A stretch of 64,000 nucleotides of DNA. Source: Rana temporaria. Taxonomy: Eukaryota; Chordata; Amphibia; Anura; Ranidae. Position 1 is the first letter of the stretch; each line of letters opens with the position of its first letter. The translations under genes and the position numbers were made by a program. Below are positions 1 to 11,218 of the stretch, piece after piece. The stretch spans positions 187,236,278 to 187,300,277 of the forward strand of contig NC_053492.1 of assembly GCF_905171775.1 (NCBI RefSeq), written 5' to 3'. The notes below the pieces were generated by a model that made no database searches, had not been told where the DNA came from, and saw nothing but the letters and a program-made list of their open reading frames with translations.

Positions 1-333
1 TCTGATCATCAGGATCCAAGAAGGTAAGATCTATACCCCTTACACATAGAACTCACACTTTTAACCCATTTGGACCTGTTCACCCATTTAGTCATGCAGC
101 CCCTCCATTAATTTTCCCTTCTCTAGGTCTCACTTTATTGTCTCTATGCCACACTTATCCCAGGCTGCAGGACTGAGCTTCAAGCTGCCTTACGTCTAAG
201 TGTGTTTCTAAGTGCTCATTGTTACAACAAGAATGGCAGAACCCAGAGTGTCAGAGGTGTCGGAGGATTTGCAAGCTCAGGGCAACCATCGGGGTACAGA
301 TCTCTGAGGCAGCCTTTGTGGGGTAGCGCTACA
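1..333 (+). repeat. possible 3' end of an LTR-like element
   Basis: The segment ends in GGGTAGCGCTACA at 321-333. This is the same terminal signature as the three TGTAGC...GCTACA LTRs further right, and its last 120 bases loosely resemble 19560-19669. The left end lies outside the window, so neither the element type nor a target duplication can be confirmed. Confidence 0.3.
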
Positions 334-481
334 CTACAATAAAGCTTTCTACCAACCTCTACATTATTGAATTTGACTTTATTAAAAGCTGGTATGAAGG
401 AAAATCAGAAATGAAAAAAAAAACAGTTTTGTGTTTAACCAATAATATTCTGTTTATTAACTATTCATGGTCCATATAACT

Positions 482-754
482 AGGGGTGTGCTAAAGGCAA
501 ATAGGCTGTTCACTTTTCAAGGAAATTTTCACTTTGTAAGTAACTTTCCATTGGCTTAGTGAATGAGGGGAAGTTCTCCTGACTTCATCATCCAGTCATG
601 TTCAAGCAAAAATATATATATATATATATATATATTTTTCGTTTATTATTTGAAAAGTGAATTTAAACCACATACAATTTATCTAAGGGAAAATTCCCTT
701 GGAAAGTAAAAAAATTATTTGCAAAGTGAACAGCCTATTAGTAAATCAAACCCT
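482..754. repeat. palindromic MITE with nested (AT)n
   Basis: The ends are inverted copies of each other. The left arm reads AATAGGCTGTTCACTTT near 510 and its reverse complement lies at 722-740; outer ends are AGGGG and ACCCT. A dinucleotide AT run occupies about 608-634. It resembles the frog MITE type whose termini read like GATTTACTAAAGGCAAAT; another scrap is at about 5141-5175. Non-coding. Confidence 0.6.
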
Positions 755-2358
755 CTATATTCAAAGGTGTCCCCCCTTCCCACTTTAAGAAGTTGGAAGA
801 TAAGATTCATGTATCCATAGAGATACCTTCCTTCTCCCTAGAACAGAAGAATCACTCATAGCATTTTGGCCCACACAGTTTTATGATCCTGAACATAGCC
901 TGTGTACTGGCAGGACCCTGTTCATGTGTAAGATCACGACAGCGCGTACAATTAGAACTTAATGCTGGAACCCTTTCAACTACAGCCTGATAAGTCAATT
1001 CTTCCATAGAATATTTTATAAACCAGGGAGAAATAATTGCAATTTAGATGCATGTTTATACAATCCTAATGAAGAAAGGCCTTTTAAACAGTAGACATGG
1101 GGGGGGGGGGGCAGCAAGGAAACCTAATGCACACTCTCCTCTCAGGTGGATCCACAGGCGGGTATCGCAGCTTCTGACGGCACCTCCGGGGGCTCAGTAA
1201 GCCATCCGAAACCTGCCTGCACACTGCCCCTTGCCCAACGGCATGTTCCTGAAAAGAAAGGGGCACAGACGCCTGAGGGAACTGACAGGTTTCATGTACC
1301 ACCCGGCCAAGTGGCGCAGCCAAGGTGGCACTGTCTCCTTAGGGCGTGTGCTACACTTGCATAGTAACCAGAAGCGCACTATTACGTATATATTGAATAA
1401 CTGAAAGTAAACCTTAAAGTGGAGCCTAACTGTATCTGAGCACCACAAACCAAAAACACAGTTTCATTAATATTTTAATATTCAAAGCAAACTTACCCAT
1501 CCAACCATGTCTTCATGCCTTATTTTGTTGAGTTATTGCTTTCAAAAACATCCCCCTAACATCCCCCCATCCATCTTGAAGTAAAGGTAAAGATGTTTAA
1601 TTAAGAGTTTACTTCATGTAATCCATCTGCCCTTAGCTCAGGCATTCAAGTATGAGGGTGTGCTTAGGTGAGAAAGCCCCTCCTCCAGATGAAGAGAAAA
1701 AAATGTCCATGAAGACTCATTGGATCTATTACATCATTTTGGCTTAGGCCAGAAACCAGGAGGTATAAGAAAACATGTAAAAAATAAATAAAAACAGGTA
1801 AATCTTATATATTTTCCTATCCAGCAGCATAAGGATTTAATATATGTTGATTGTGAGAGTGAAGTTCCACTTTAATGCAACCTGGTCATTATCACATTTA
1901 CATACGGTACTGGTTTGCCAGATCAACCTTAGTTTATTGGCTTTGTTAATTAACAAAATAATCACATCACATAATCAATTACACAACAGTGGCTTGGGAA
2001 TGTTTGGGCAGCATGCTGGTAAAATCTTAGGAACATTTTATGGGTGTAAGTACATTTGCAATAGGATAAGATAAAATAAAACATTTGCATTAGGATAAGA
2101 TAAGAAAAGATAGGCAGTGGAAGATAGCACAGGCTAGTGGTAATAAACTGGCCAGTGGAATTTGTAATGGTGCAATGAAAAATACATGTGCTCCCGAAAC
2201 ATTGAAATGTGGCAGTAAAAATATAAAGTATATGTTACCAAATGTGAAGAATTTCCCAAACAAAATCATTCACCCATGATTGCCGAAACTAACAAGAAAT
2301 ATGATAGAGCATATATAACAGAAACCTGACTGCATGAAAGTCATAACTACGTTTTACT
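755..2358. other. intergenic, no gene recognised
   Basis: AT-rich sequence with a G run at about 1100-1112. The short open frames here have no recognisable domain and no splice context. I see no exon or complete mobile element. Confidence 0.5.
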
Positions 2359-2641
2359 GCTACAAGGTGGCCATTGTGTGCAGGATCACGTATATACACA
2401 CATGTGATCCTGCACTTCTGGGTATGGGGCGCAAACGCAAGCCGCCGTCACCCTACTTCTGTGATTACACACAGTGGGAGCCGATCAACGGGTACTGTGG
2501 ACTAGATGTCCGCCGACACCCGCCGATTATCAGCCACAGAGACAGAACTACAATCTGCCTTTTTAAACAAGGCAGATTGCTGTTCTGACAGGAGGAAAGG
2601 CATGGATCCTGTGTCTTTGCAAAGCAGGGACTAGGATCTAT

Positions 2642-3381
2642 GGCCCGGATTCAGATAGCTGAGCGCATCATTATGCGGGCGTAGCGCATCTCATATGCGC
2701 TACGCCGACGTAACACAGAGAGGCAAGAACAGTATTCACAAAGCACTCGCTCCCAACGTTGCGCCGGCGTAACGTAAATTCCTAGGCGTAAGCCAGCCTA
2801 ATTCAAAGTAGGTGGAAGTGGGCGTGATACATTTAAATGAACCGTGACCCCATGCAAATGATGGGCCGAACGAACGGCGCATGCGCCGTCCTGTGGATGC
2901 TTCCCAGTGCGCATGCCCAGAATCACGTCGGAACGAACGCCTAAGATACGTCGAATCACTGAACGTAACCTACGCCCAGCCCTATTCATGTAGTACTACG
3001 TAAACGACGTAAAATACGACGGCTGTTCCGTCTTCCATACCTTTGCATGGGATGCGACTCCTATAGGTAGAATAACTTTACGCTGGACGCAAGCCTTACG
3101 TAAACGGCGTATATTACTGCGACGGGCGCAAGTACATTTGTGAATCGGCGTATCTCAGTCATTTGCATATTCGACGTGTAAATCAATGGGAGCGCCCCTT
3201 GCGGACAGCGTAAATATGCACCCAAGATACGACGGCGTAGGAAACTTACGTCGGTCGGATGAAGCCTAATTTCAGGCGTATCTAGTTCTATGGGTACGGC
3301 ACAGAGATACGACAGCGCACATTTACACTTAAGCGGCGTATCTGTAGATACGTCGGCGTAAGTGTTTCAAGAATCCGGGCC
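2642..3381. mobile_element. MITE, GGCCCGGATTC family, copy A
   Basis: A 740 bp element rich in TACG/CGTA motifs. The left end is GGCCCGGATTCAGATA and the right end is GAATCCGGGCC, an inverted match. It is flanked by the 3 bp direct repeat TAT (2639-2641, 3382-3384). The same termini and internal motifs recur at 47950, 60450 and 62384. No coding capacity. The 3 bp target duplication fits a PIF/Harbinger-like mover, but the target is not the usual TWA. Confidence 0.8.
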
Positions 3382-3576
3382 TATGTCTTTCCAGTAAAAG
3401 CACCTCCACAGTTTAGAAAATCACTGGTCAGGCACACAGTTAACCGTTTGTTCTGCCCTGATGTAAACTCCTTCCCAACCAATGTCATTTGTACAGTGAC
3501 GGTGTATATTTTTATTTCACTGTATCTGTGTTACTTGTTCCCAAAAAGTGTCAGCAGTGTCAGATAGTGTTAGAAT

Positions 3577-4513
3577 TGGGCTGCAACACACGCACTGTGC
3601 ATGCGCTAACGGCCCAAGGCGGTCTGTTTAAATTTTGGAGCTTTTTCTTTTCCTTGCAATGACTCTGTATATTTGTTCCCTATGTATGGGAAATCTTTTT
3701 AATGGATTTTTAATTGATTTTTTAAATAAACCAATATCAAGCAGGCTATACTATGGAAATTTTTCCTTTTTTCATATGACATCTGCTGACCACCGTTGCT
3801 ACATATCTCTGTGAGTGCTGTCATCCCTGACCCATATGAGGAGCTACGACGCTGTGGACCCTGACGTTTGATTCGTGAAGGATATCGATCCATCTCCACT
3901 GCCTGAGGGATGTTTGTATCCCAACACGCCTGTTTAGACCCTTCCTGAGAAGGTCGGGTCACAGGCTTTCCGGTAAGCCTCCATTTCTCTTTACATTGGA
4001 TTGTCTGTGGATTGCTTCCTCCTATTTCCATCTGCGGTCTTTTGGTGGATCTTCTGCTCTTTTACCATCTTCACCTGAGGGGACTACAAAACCCCTCCCT
4101 CGCTTTCTTTCCTTTGTGGACTCTATTTAATTTTACTCACCTTTATTCAACTTTATTTTTAGTTTCCATGAAACATGGACTTATACTGAAACACTGTGTA
4201 TCATTATCACTGTGATTATTTATGTGGTATAATTTATACTGATTTGTTGGAACACTGAGACAGGTTCTCTGGCTTCACTGCAGAAATACATTTGTTTTAG
4301 GCATCACTTACCTTCACAGGTTTAGTTATCATGTTTATTTTTTGCAACAGTCCTGTTTACTTCAGAGGATAATTGCCATATTAGATTGTGTTATTTTTAT
4401 ATTTCACTTATACAATTTTTCATTCATGGTTTATTCATTTATTTAAATATTCTATTGACACACTTTTTACACTTGATGTTATATTTTGTCTAGCGCTGCA
4501 CTGTCTTTTTCCA
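3577..4513 (+). mobile_element. retroposon-like insertion with 11 bp target duplication
   Basis: A 937 bp insertion flanked by the direct repeat AGTGTTAGAAT (3566-3576 and 4514-4524). It begins TGGGCTGCAACAC and ends TAGCGCTGCACTGTCTTTTTCCA. The length of the duplication suggests insertion by target-primed reverse transcription. No reverse transcriptase is encoded. The AGCGC...TCTTTTTCC tail is shared with other insertions in the window. Confidence 0.6.
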
Positions 4514-4750
4514 AGTGTTAGAATATCCACCACGATATTGCAGTGCTGCTATAAGTCACTGATCACCGCCATTACTAGTAAAAACAATTACATCCCATAA
4601 TTTGTAGACGCTGTAGTTTTTGCGCAAACCAATTAATATACACTTATTGTGATTTTCTACCAAAAATATGTAGAAAAATACATATTGGCCTAAATTGATG
4701 AAGACATTTGATTCTTTCAATTTTTTTATTGGATAGGTTTTATAGCAGAA

Positions 4751-4754
<4 letters not shown>

Positions 4755-4794
<40 letters not shown>
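4755..4794. repeat. (TA)n microsatellite
   Basis: About 40 bp of uninterrupted TA dinucleotides, directly left of a hAT-like MITE. Confidence 0.9.
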
Positions 4795-4795
<1 letters not shown>

Positions 4796-5056
4796 CCATC
4801 GTATAAGCAGCAGCCTTATATAGTGTGGGGCATTGACTTAGCCCCCTAAGCCATGATTGGCCAAAGGCACCCTGCCTTTGGCCAATTATGGCTCTCTTAG
4901 CAAAGCGCGCTGTGATTGGCCAAAGCAGGTGCATGCTTTGGCCAATCATAAGACGCCAATGCATTATGGGGAACTGTTCCATGGCACTCTAATTTGTCGC
5001 AAACGCCCCATAATCTTCTAAGTTCGGAAAACGGGCACACATCGGGCTCATCCCTA
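4795..5056. repeat. hAT-like MITE fragment
   Basis: It contains internal inverted segments (GATTGGCCAAAG and CTTTGGCCAAT) and ends GGGCTCATCCCTA. Reverse complemented this is TAGGGATGAGCCC, a terminal type common on hAT MITEs in frogs. The left terminus is lost in the TA microsatellite, so no target duplication can be shown. Confidence 0.5.
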
Positions 5057-5294
5057 ATTTGAAGTAGTCTTTACTTTTTTGGATCCATTTCTCAACAGTA
5101 ATAGAAACCTAGATATGGAAAAAACACAAAATAATTAGGCCTGATTTACTATAACTAAAGGCAAATTCTTTTTGGATTAGCACCTCCCGTCAGTTTTTTT
5201 TTTACTGTCTGTGCCCCCATTAGGGAGATTCACCCTGTCTATTTGTCCTGTTTACCATTATCATTGAAAGTGACAGAAAATCCCAAATTTTGGG

Positions 5295-5630
5295 TTGTCC
5301 CAGGGGTCAAGTCCTGGGAAAAATAGTGTGGGAATTCACGTACCTCCAGCTCTTCTGCTCGAAATTTACCAAGCCAGAGAGAGCTGGTGTCATGATGCGG
5401 TTTGGGAGTATTTGAATGTGCCCAGGTGTGCTCGTGATACGGATTTCACCTTTATCCATCTGAGTCACAAATTTGAAAGCTGTTTAAAAGAATGGAGCCC
5501 TGGCCGGTATATCTTCTGCGATAAAGTGGTTCTCAAGTGTCCCGGAAGGATGGATCAAGTGTTCTCAGTCACTTCTACGAATTCCCGAGGGGACATCATC
5601 GCTTTACTGGATCCACGGTACTACAAATAG
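5295..5630 (+). CDS. unidentified open frame upstream of an LTR
   Basis: A 111-codon open frame from ATG to TAG that I do not recognise. It has Cys and Trp scattered through it (CHDAVWEYL, ESCLKEWSPGRY) and no retroviral gag, protease, RT or integrase motif that I can see. It lies about 350 bp upstream of a purine-rich tract and the LTR at 5980, so it may be the last remnant of that retrotransposon's internal region, or an accessory or captured frame. A second overlapping frame (5537-5791) is probably a shadow or frameshifted continuation. Function unknown; it may not be a gene. Confidence 0.3.
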   Translation: MSQGSSPGKNSVGIHVPPALLLEIYQARESWCHDAVWEYLNVPRCARDTDFTFIHLSHKFESCLKEWSPGRYIFCDKVVLKCPGRMDQVFSVTSTNSRGDIIALLDPRYYK

Positions 5631-5964
5631 GCCTCATTATGCCTATATTTTCATCCCTGCTGCTGCTTTTCAAGAAGTCACGGACAAGAGCTGTTACCCC
5701 GTTCCAGTTTGTGTTTTCATCCCACCGGATCCTCATTTTGTTGCAGGTTGTTGACCTTCTATCAATGCTGTCGGAGACTGGGGCAGACTAGATAGTTAGG
5801 ATTGTGTAATGTCATAGTTGTTACTGTGATTTTTGTACAAAATATTGTTTTATATCTCAAAGTTTTCTATCTTTTCTATCTTTTCTCTCTTTGCTGTTAC
5901 ACAGATTCAGGTCAGGCATTCAGGCTTGAATGCCTTTGTTAGGACGCTGGGGACAGTGTCTATT

Positions 5965-5979
5965 TAAGTGGGGGGAGTG
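5965..5979 (+). other. candidate polypurine tract
   Basis: TTTAAGTGGGGGGAGTG directly abuts the TGTAGC start of the LTR at 5980. A purine-rich primer site at this position is expected only upstream of a 3' LTR, so the LTR at 5980-7012 is probably a 3' LTR rather than a solo LTR. Confidence 0.5.
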
Positions 5980-7012
5980 TGTAGCGCCTGTGTACTTTCA
6001 GTCCAGATGCTATTCTAAATTTAGTGATTTTATTCAAATTGGGCCTCTGTTCTAGCTGGGCTGTGCTGTCGGTTCATTCTGTGTTCCTGAGGTGCTTTTC
6101 CACCCCGGGTGGCAGGTGGCGGCAGTGGAGTTCAGGCTGGAGGGCCTCTTGCCAGCAGCCAATCAGGAGGGGTTTTCCCTCGTGGGGCATGCTGGGGGAG
6201 GGTACTTCTTATGCGGACGCCATTAGGCGGGGTCTGTTCCAGTTCTTGTTCCGGGTGTGGCACCCACATTCAGGGTGACCACACATCACGGGCCCCGGCG
6301 ATATGGCCTACCAGGCCAGGGCGCACGTGCTACGCAGAGTTCTTGGTCCCGGGACCATATTGGCCTGGGACAACTGAAGCTATGGCTGGGCCCCAGTGAT
6401 CTACTGGGTCCCCAAGTTCTGAGGAGAGATTCCAAGCGTGATAGCTGTTCGGTGAGGAGTCAGCCTGAGGAGAGCCAAGAGAGGCAGGCAATCCAACAGG
6501 GCTTCGACAATTCATCGGAGATCGGGATGACCGGACACTGAGAGGTAAGTATGTCAGCAACCTGTCAGTCGGTGACCCAAGAACAAGAAAACTACCTGAG
6601 GGAGATTCAGGCTCCAATATTACTGAGCCAAATATTACTTCACTATCTACATTCTAGAGAAGGGCCTGTGGCAGAGGTTCCAGTCTAAAGTTCATTCCTA
6701 CCAAGTCTGTGGCAGAGACTTGTGTCTTCTCAAGGTTCCCGAGTGATACCCTGGCTGCCAGGTCGGTGTGAAAGGCCTGTCCAGGTACACTATACCCACT
6801 CCGGCTGGAGTGGCGACGAAGTTAAAGTGTCGCTGGAAGCAGGATTGTTTCCGTCTTTGTTAGGCCTGAATCTACAATTCTCCTCCTCACCCATCTTTCA
6901 TCTATCTACCTCAAGTTTGTTGTTTGCCGTGTTGGGCAAGAATAAAAGCACAAGAAAGACACCGGCTGCTTGGACATTCCGTCATTGCTGCTCTCATCTA
7001 TCTAGCGCTACA
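5980..7012 (+). mobile_element. probable 3' LTR, TGTAGC family, copy 1
   Basis: It starts TGTAGCGCC and ends TAGCGCTACA (1033 bp), sharing layout with the copies at 10112 and 13561: the early phrase CTAAATTTAG, a GCATGCTGGG block, a TTCCGGGACC-like block near the middle, TCTGTGGCAGAGACT, and an AATAAA-type polyadenylation signal about 70 bp before the end (AAGAATAAAAGC at about 6939). A candidate polypurine tract precedes it. The 5' part of the element is missing or highly decayed. Confidence 0.7.
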
Positions 7013-7106
7013 TTTACATCAGAGTTCCCACTTACATTAGGGTCTGCAGCATTGCCCTTTACATCAGAGTTCCCCTTCACACCAGCGACCACAGATTTCC
7101 CCCTTG
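7013..7106 (+). repeat. minisatellite, TTACATCAGAGTTCCC unit
   Basis: Diverged tandem units containing TTTACATCAGAGTTCCC lie between the LTR and the CR1 LINE. The same unit appears in inverted orientation on the far side of the LINE (9728-9790). Confidence 0.5.
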
Positions 7107-9725
7107 TACATAGTACATAGTACATAGTACATAGTTAGTCAGGTTGAAAAAAGACACAAGTCCATCCAGTTCAACCACAAAAAAATAAACAAACAAAATA
7201 AAAAACACAATACAATCCCATACACCCAACTCCATACCCACAGTTGATCCAGAGGAAGGCAAAAAAACCCCAGCAGAGCATGATCCAATTTGCTACAGCA
7301 GGGGAAAAAATTCCCTCCTGATCCCCCGAGAGGCAATCGGATTTACCCTGGATCAACTTTACCTACAAATCTTAGTACTCAGTTATTTTATGTACATTTA
7401 GGAAAGAATCCAGGCCCTTCTTAAAGCAATCTACTGAGCTGGCCAGAACCACCTCTGGAGGGAGTCTGTTCCACATTTTCACAGCTCTTACTGTGAAAAA
7501 ACCTTTCCGTATTTGGAGGTAAAATCTCTTTTCCTCTAGACGTAAAGAGTGCCCCCTTGTCCTCAGTGTTGACCGTAAAGTGAATAACTCAACACCAAGT
7601 ACACTGTATGGACCTCCTATATATTTGTACATGTTGATCATATCCCCCCTAATTCTCCTCTTCTCAAGAGTGAATAGATTTAGTTCTTCTAATCTTTCCT
7701 CATAGCTGAGCTCCTCCATGCCTCTTATCAGTTTGGTTGCTCTTCTCTGCACTTTCTCCAGTTCTCCGATATCCTTTTTGAGAACTGGTGCCCAAAACTG
7801 AACTGCATATTCCAGATGAGGTCTTACTAATGATTTGTACAGGGGCAACATTATATCTCTGTCTCTGGAGTCCATACCTCTCTTAATACAAGAAAGGACT
7901 TTGCTCGCTTTGGAAACCGCAGCTTGGCATTGCATGCCATTATTGAGCTTATGATCAACTAAAACCCCCAGATCCTTCTCCACTACAGATCCCCCCAGTT
8001 GTACTCCCCCTAGTATGTATGATGCATGCATATTCTTAGTCCCTAAGTGCATAACTTTACATTTATCAACATTAAACCTCATCTGCCACTCAGTCGCCCA
8101 ATTAGACAGAGCATTGAGGTCGGCTTGTAAATTGGCGACATCTTGCAAGGACGTTATTCCACTGCATAGCTTGGTGTCATCTGCAAAGACAGAAATGTTA
8201 CTTTTGATCTCAGACCCAATATCATTTATAAATATATTGAAAAGTAAGGGTCCCAGCACTGAACCTTGGGGTACACCACTGATAACATTGGACCATTCAG
8301 AGTAAGAATCATTAACCACGACTCTCTGAATTCTGTCTTTCAGACAGTTTTCTATCCATTTACAAACTGATATATCCAATCCTGTAGACCTTACCTTACA
8401 CATGAGCCGTGTGTGCGGAACTGTATCGAACGCTTTTGCAAAATCCAAATATATCACGTCCACAGCCACCCCTCTGTCCAGGGTTTTACTTACCTCTTCA
8501 TAAAAGGAAATCAGGTTTGTCTGACAACTTCTGTCTTTCATGAATCCATGTTGTCTGCTGCTTAAATAGTTTTTTTCCAGCAAGAACTCATCCATGTGGT
8601 CTTTTATTAAACGTTCCAGTATCTTCCCAACTATAGAAGTTAGACTAACAGGTCTATAGTTACTTGGTAAAGACTTTGTTCTCTTTTTAAATATAGGCAC
8701 CACATTGGCTCTACGCCAATCCAGTGGTACTATTCCTGTCATTAATGAGTCCCTAAATATTAGATACAGTGGCTTTGAAATGACAGAGCTCAACTCACCT
8801 AGGATCCGTGGGTGGATGCCATCAGGTCCAGGTGCTTTATCCACCTTTATTCTGTCTAAATATTTCTGGACCATATCACTTTTGAGCCATTGTGGATTTG
8901 GGGCTGTGTCACTCCCACCCCCATTTTGGACATGAGCTCCCCCATGCTCCATTGTATACACAGAGCTGAAGAAAGCATTTAATAAATTTGCCTTCTCTTT
9001 GTCCCCAGTCATCCACTCTAGATTATTTTGTAAGGGGCCTACATGCTGAGACTTCACCTTTTTACTATTAATATATTTAAAGAATTTTTTGGGGTTTGTC
9101 CTACTATCTTTTGCAATCTGTCGTTCATTTTGAATTTTTGCATCCTTGATTTCCTTTTTACATATCCTGTTATATTCTTTGTAACATTTAAAAAACACTA
9201 GTGTTCCTTCATTTTTATATTTTTTAAAGGCTACTTTCTTATTGTTTATAGCTTTTTTAACTTTGACCGTGAGCCACATAGGTTTTATTTTTAGCCTTTT
9301 AAACTTATTACCCATGGGAACATACTTTGCAGTGAGGTTCCACACAGTCTTTTTGAAGAATTCCCATTTCTGTTCTGTGTTCATCTGTGCCAATAGTCCC
9401 TCCCAGTCCAAGTCCTGGGGAGCAGCCCTCATCCTTGGAAAATTTGCTCTCTTAAAATTTAGTGTTTTAATATTTCCTGTATGTATTTCTTGCTTATAGT
9501 TAACATTAAATGAAATCATGTTATGATCACTGCTACCCAGGTGTTCCTTTATCTGAACATTAGTAATAAGCTCTGCATGGTTTGAGATTATCAGGTCCAA
9601 CAGAGCATCATTCCTAGTTGGGGCCTCAATAAACTGCACCATAAAATTGTCCTGCAATAGGTTTTTCAATTTTTGTCCTTTAACTGTCCCAGAAGTGCCA
9701 TTAATCCAGTACTGTACTGTACTGT
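7107..9725 (-). mobile_element. CR1-clade LINE, 5'-truncated
   Basis: A minus-strand LINE of about 2.6 kb. Its 3' end (left) is the tandem heptamer (GTACATA)n at 7107-7135, as expected for CR1 elements that end in short repeats instead of poly(A). The 3' UTR includes the frog CR1 block AGTCCATCCAGTTCAACC (7161-7178). The coding part is the large frame described separately. The 5' end is lost near a (GTACT)n stretch at about 9709-9725. Confidence 0.85.
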
Positions 9726-9825
9726 AAGGGGAAAGCATGCAGACTGATGTAAAGGGGAATGCCGGGAACTCTGATGTGAGGGGGACCCTGGTGACCAGAG
9801 ACCATCTTTCGCAGAGTGAATGCAC
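7372..9825 (-). CDS. CR1 ORF2 protein, endonuclease C-terminus plus reverse transcriptase
   Basis: An open frame of 817 codons without a stop. The first ~45 residues read through non-LINE flank, so the displayed start is not authentic. From about residue 47 it is CR1 ORF2: the tail of the apurinic-like endonuclease with the SDH catalytic motif at residues 99-101 (LGSSDHNMI), a linker, then reverse transcriptase from about 325 to 620. Visible RT motifs are DKAPGPDGIHP (329-339), YLDFAKAFD (459-467), GVPQGSVLGP (517-526) and the catalytic FADD (547-550). The C-terminal CR1 domain follows to about residue 815. The N-terminal endonuclease half and ORF1 are missing, so the copy cannot move by itself. 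Lack of stops across 2.4 kb implies a young insertion. Confidence 0.9.
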   Translation of the reverse strand: MHSLCERWSLVTRVPLTSEFPAFPFTSVCMLSPYSTVQYWINGTSGTVKGQKLKNLLQDNFMVQFIEAPTRNDALLDLIISNHAELITNVQIKEHLGSSDHNMISFNVNYKQEIHTGNIKTLNFKRANFPRMRAAPQDLDWEGLLAQMNTEQKWEFFKKTVWNLTAKYVPMGNKFKRLKIKPMWLTVKVKKAINNKKVAFKKYKNEGTLVFFKCYKEYNRICKKEIKDAKIQNERQIAKDSRTNPKKFFKYINSKKVKSQHVGPLQNNLEWMTGDKEKANLLNAFFSSVYTMEHGGAHVQNGGGSDTAPNPQWLKSDMVQKYLDRIKVDKAPGPDGIHPRILGELSSVISKPLYLIFRDSLMTGIVPLDWRRANVVPIFKKRTKSLPSNYRPVSLTSIVGKILERLIKDHMDEFLLEKNYLSSRQHGFMKDRSCQTNLISFYEEVSKTLDRGVAVDVIYLDFAKAFDTVPHTRLMCKVRSTGLDISVCKWIENCLKDRIQRVVVNDSYSEWSNVISGVPQGSVLGPLLFNIFINDIGSEIKSNISVFADDTKLCSGITSLQDVANLQADLNALSNWATEWQMRFNVDKCKVMHLGTKNMHASYILGGVQLGGSVVEKDLGVLVDHKLNNGMQCQAAVSKASKVLSCIKRGMDSRDRDIMLPLYKSLVRPHLEYAVQFWAPVLKKDIGELEKVQRRATKLIRGMEELSYEERLEELNLFTLEKRRIRGDMINMYKYIGGPYSVLGVELFTLRSTLRTRGHSLRLEEKRFYLQIRKGFFTVRAVKMWNRLPPEVVLASSVDCFKKGLDSFLNVHKITEY

Positions 9826-9830
9826 TAAGG
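9728..9830 (-). repeat. minisatellite, inverted relative to 7013-7106
   Basis: It contains GATGTAAAGGGGAA and GGGAACTCTGATGTGAGG, the reverse complement of the unit left of the LINE. Followed by a G run at about 9840-9849. Confidence 0.45.
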
Positions 9831-10111
9831 TGTGTTTGTGGGGGGGGGGGTTCGGATATAAGAGGAACCTTTATATCAGTGCTCCCTTACATTATTATAT
9901 TCACTCCCCCCTCAAATTTAAAGCAGCGCCTGTTCAACAGGAGCAGGCCGCTACATATGTGTGTGATTTTTAAAACGATTGTAATTCAATATTTGACATT
10001 TATAAAAATATTTTTTATTTACTTAATATTACTTTTTTTTATACACCATGTGTGTCCTGTGAAAGCAGCTTCCATTTGACTGGTATTCTAGTCAATTTTT
10101 TCTTTTGTATT

Positions 10112-11153
10112 TGTAGCGCCCTGCTCCCAATGACTGGGGTGCTATCCTAAATTTAGAGGGCATCTGACCCATAGTTGGGCTCAGACTTTACTAATTCCAT
10201 GGAAATTAGCCTCTGTTCTGGCTATGGTTGTGCTTGATAGAAATTTTCCCTTGTTGCCTGTAGGTGGCGTTACCACCTCAGGCCTATGTTGGAACACAGG
10301 TGAACCATGGTGTGTTAAGTGATCCTTCTTGGCAGCAGCCCAGTGGGAGTGGTGCCCCACTGTGCATGCTGGGATACTTAAGGGTCAGACGCCGTTTTTT
10401 CGGGGACCTTCACCTCATGGCTCTCCTGGCGCGAGGCACATGTGTGTGATTCCAGCCCCGGGACCACGTTGGTCCGAGGCTGCATTTCTATCCAGTAGGC
10501 CCAGATATGCTGGCTAGGGCCTATGAGTCTAAAAGGGATCCCAAGCTGTCCATCAAAGTGAGGGAAGCTGCATAACGAAGGAAACCGGGGGAGGACCTGC
10601 CCTGGAGGAGACCAAGCAAGGCAAGCCAATGTCTCGGGATAGGCCTGGTGACTTTGTTACAAAAGGGATCCACTACTCAATTTGATTTACAGTACAGCGG
10701 ATCGGCTTAAAGGCTCTTTTGCTGTAAGGCAGGAAGTTTGGGACTGAAATCCTGTGGCAGAGGATCCCTGATTATCCATCTTTTGTTCTCAGACGGTCTG
10801 TGGCAGAAACTGTTCTCATGCTGTCCGTGCATCACTCCGGCTACTCCGGCTACTAGGCCATGTGAGAGGGGTCTATCTGGGTGAGCAATACCCACCCAGG
10901 AGAGAGTGGTGAATACTGGAACTTAGATACTTTTTGTGCATTCTGTACCGCGTACCTGAACCTTCCCCTTCTCTCTATGCTCTCCACTTTCTTCACAAGT
11001 TTTATGCAGCAAAAATAAAACCTAACAGTTGAAAGTTTTACCTCTTATGTGGACATTGCAATTTCTACAAACTTTCTTTCCCTAACAAAGAAATTAGAGG
11101 TAACGTGCAAAACCCAAATCTAAACCAGCAGCTACTATGGGGGTAGTGCTACA
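10112..11153 (+). mobile_element. solo LTR, TGTAGC family, copy 2
   Basis: It begins TGTAGCGCCC and ends GGGTAGTGCTACA, 1042 bp, flanked by the 4 bp direct repeat TATT (10108-10111 and 11154-11157). An AAAATAAAA signal is at about 11012. No internal region adjoins either side, so this is a solo LTR left by LTR-LTR recombination. TG...CA ends, a 4 bp duplication and an internal polyadenylation signal fit an LTR retrotransposon or endogenous retrovirus. The family cannot be named from the LTR alone. Confidence 0.8.
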
Positions 11154-11218
11154 TATTAATACATACTGTATGCTGCGAGGACCGCACTGACTTGTGAGTT
11201 GGCATATTTCTACAGTTT

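Larger units (their letters stand above)
2359..4740 (+). repeat. decayed frog DNA-repeat with two nested insertions
   Basis: The backbone (about 2359-2641, 3385-3565, 4525-4740) reads as pieces of a common ranid non-autonomous repeat. The stretch near 4600-4690 (TTTTTGCGCAAACC, then a CCAAAAATATGTAGAA block) belongs immediately before the kind of sequence seen at 59760-60090. Two younger insertions interrupt it: a GGCCCGGAT MITE at 2642-3381 and a retroposon-like insertion at 3577-4513. Removing them makes the backbone contiguous. Confidence 0.5.

Noticed and set aside
6024..7120. Several overlapping + strand frames in the first LTR
   Set aside because: They lie inside LTR sequence; the homologous parts of the other two LTRs do not keep these frames.
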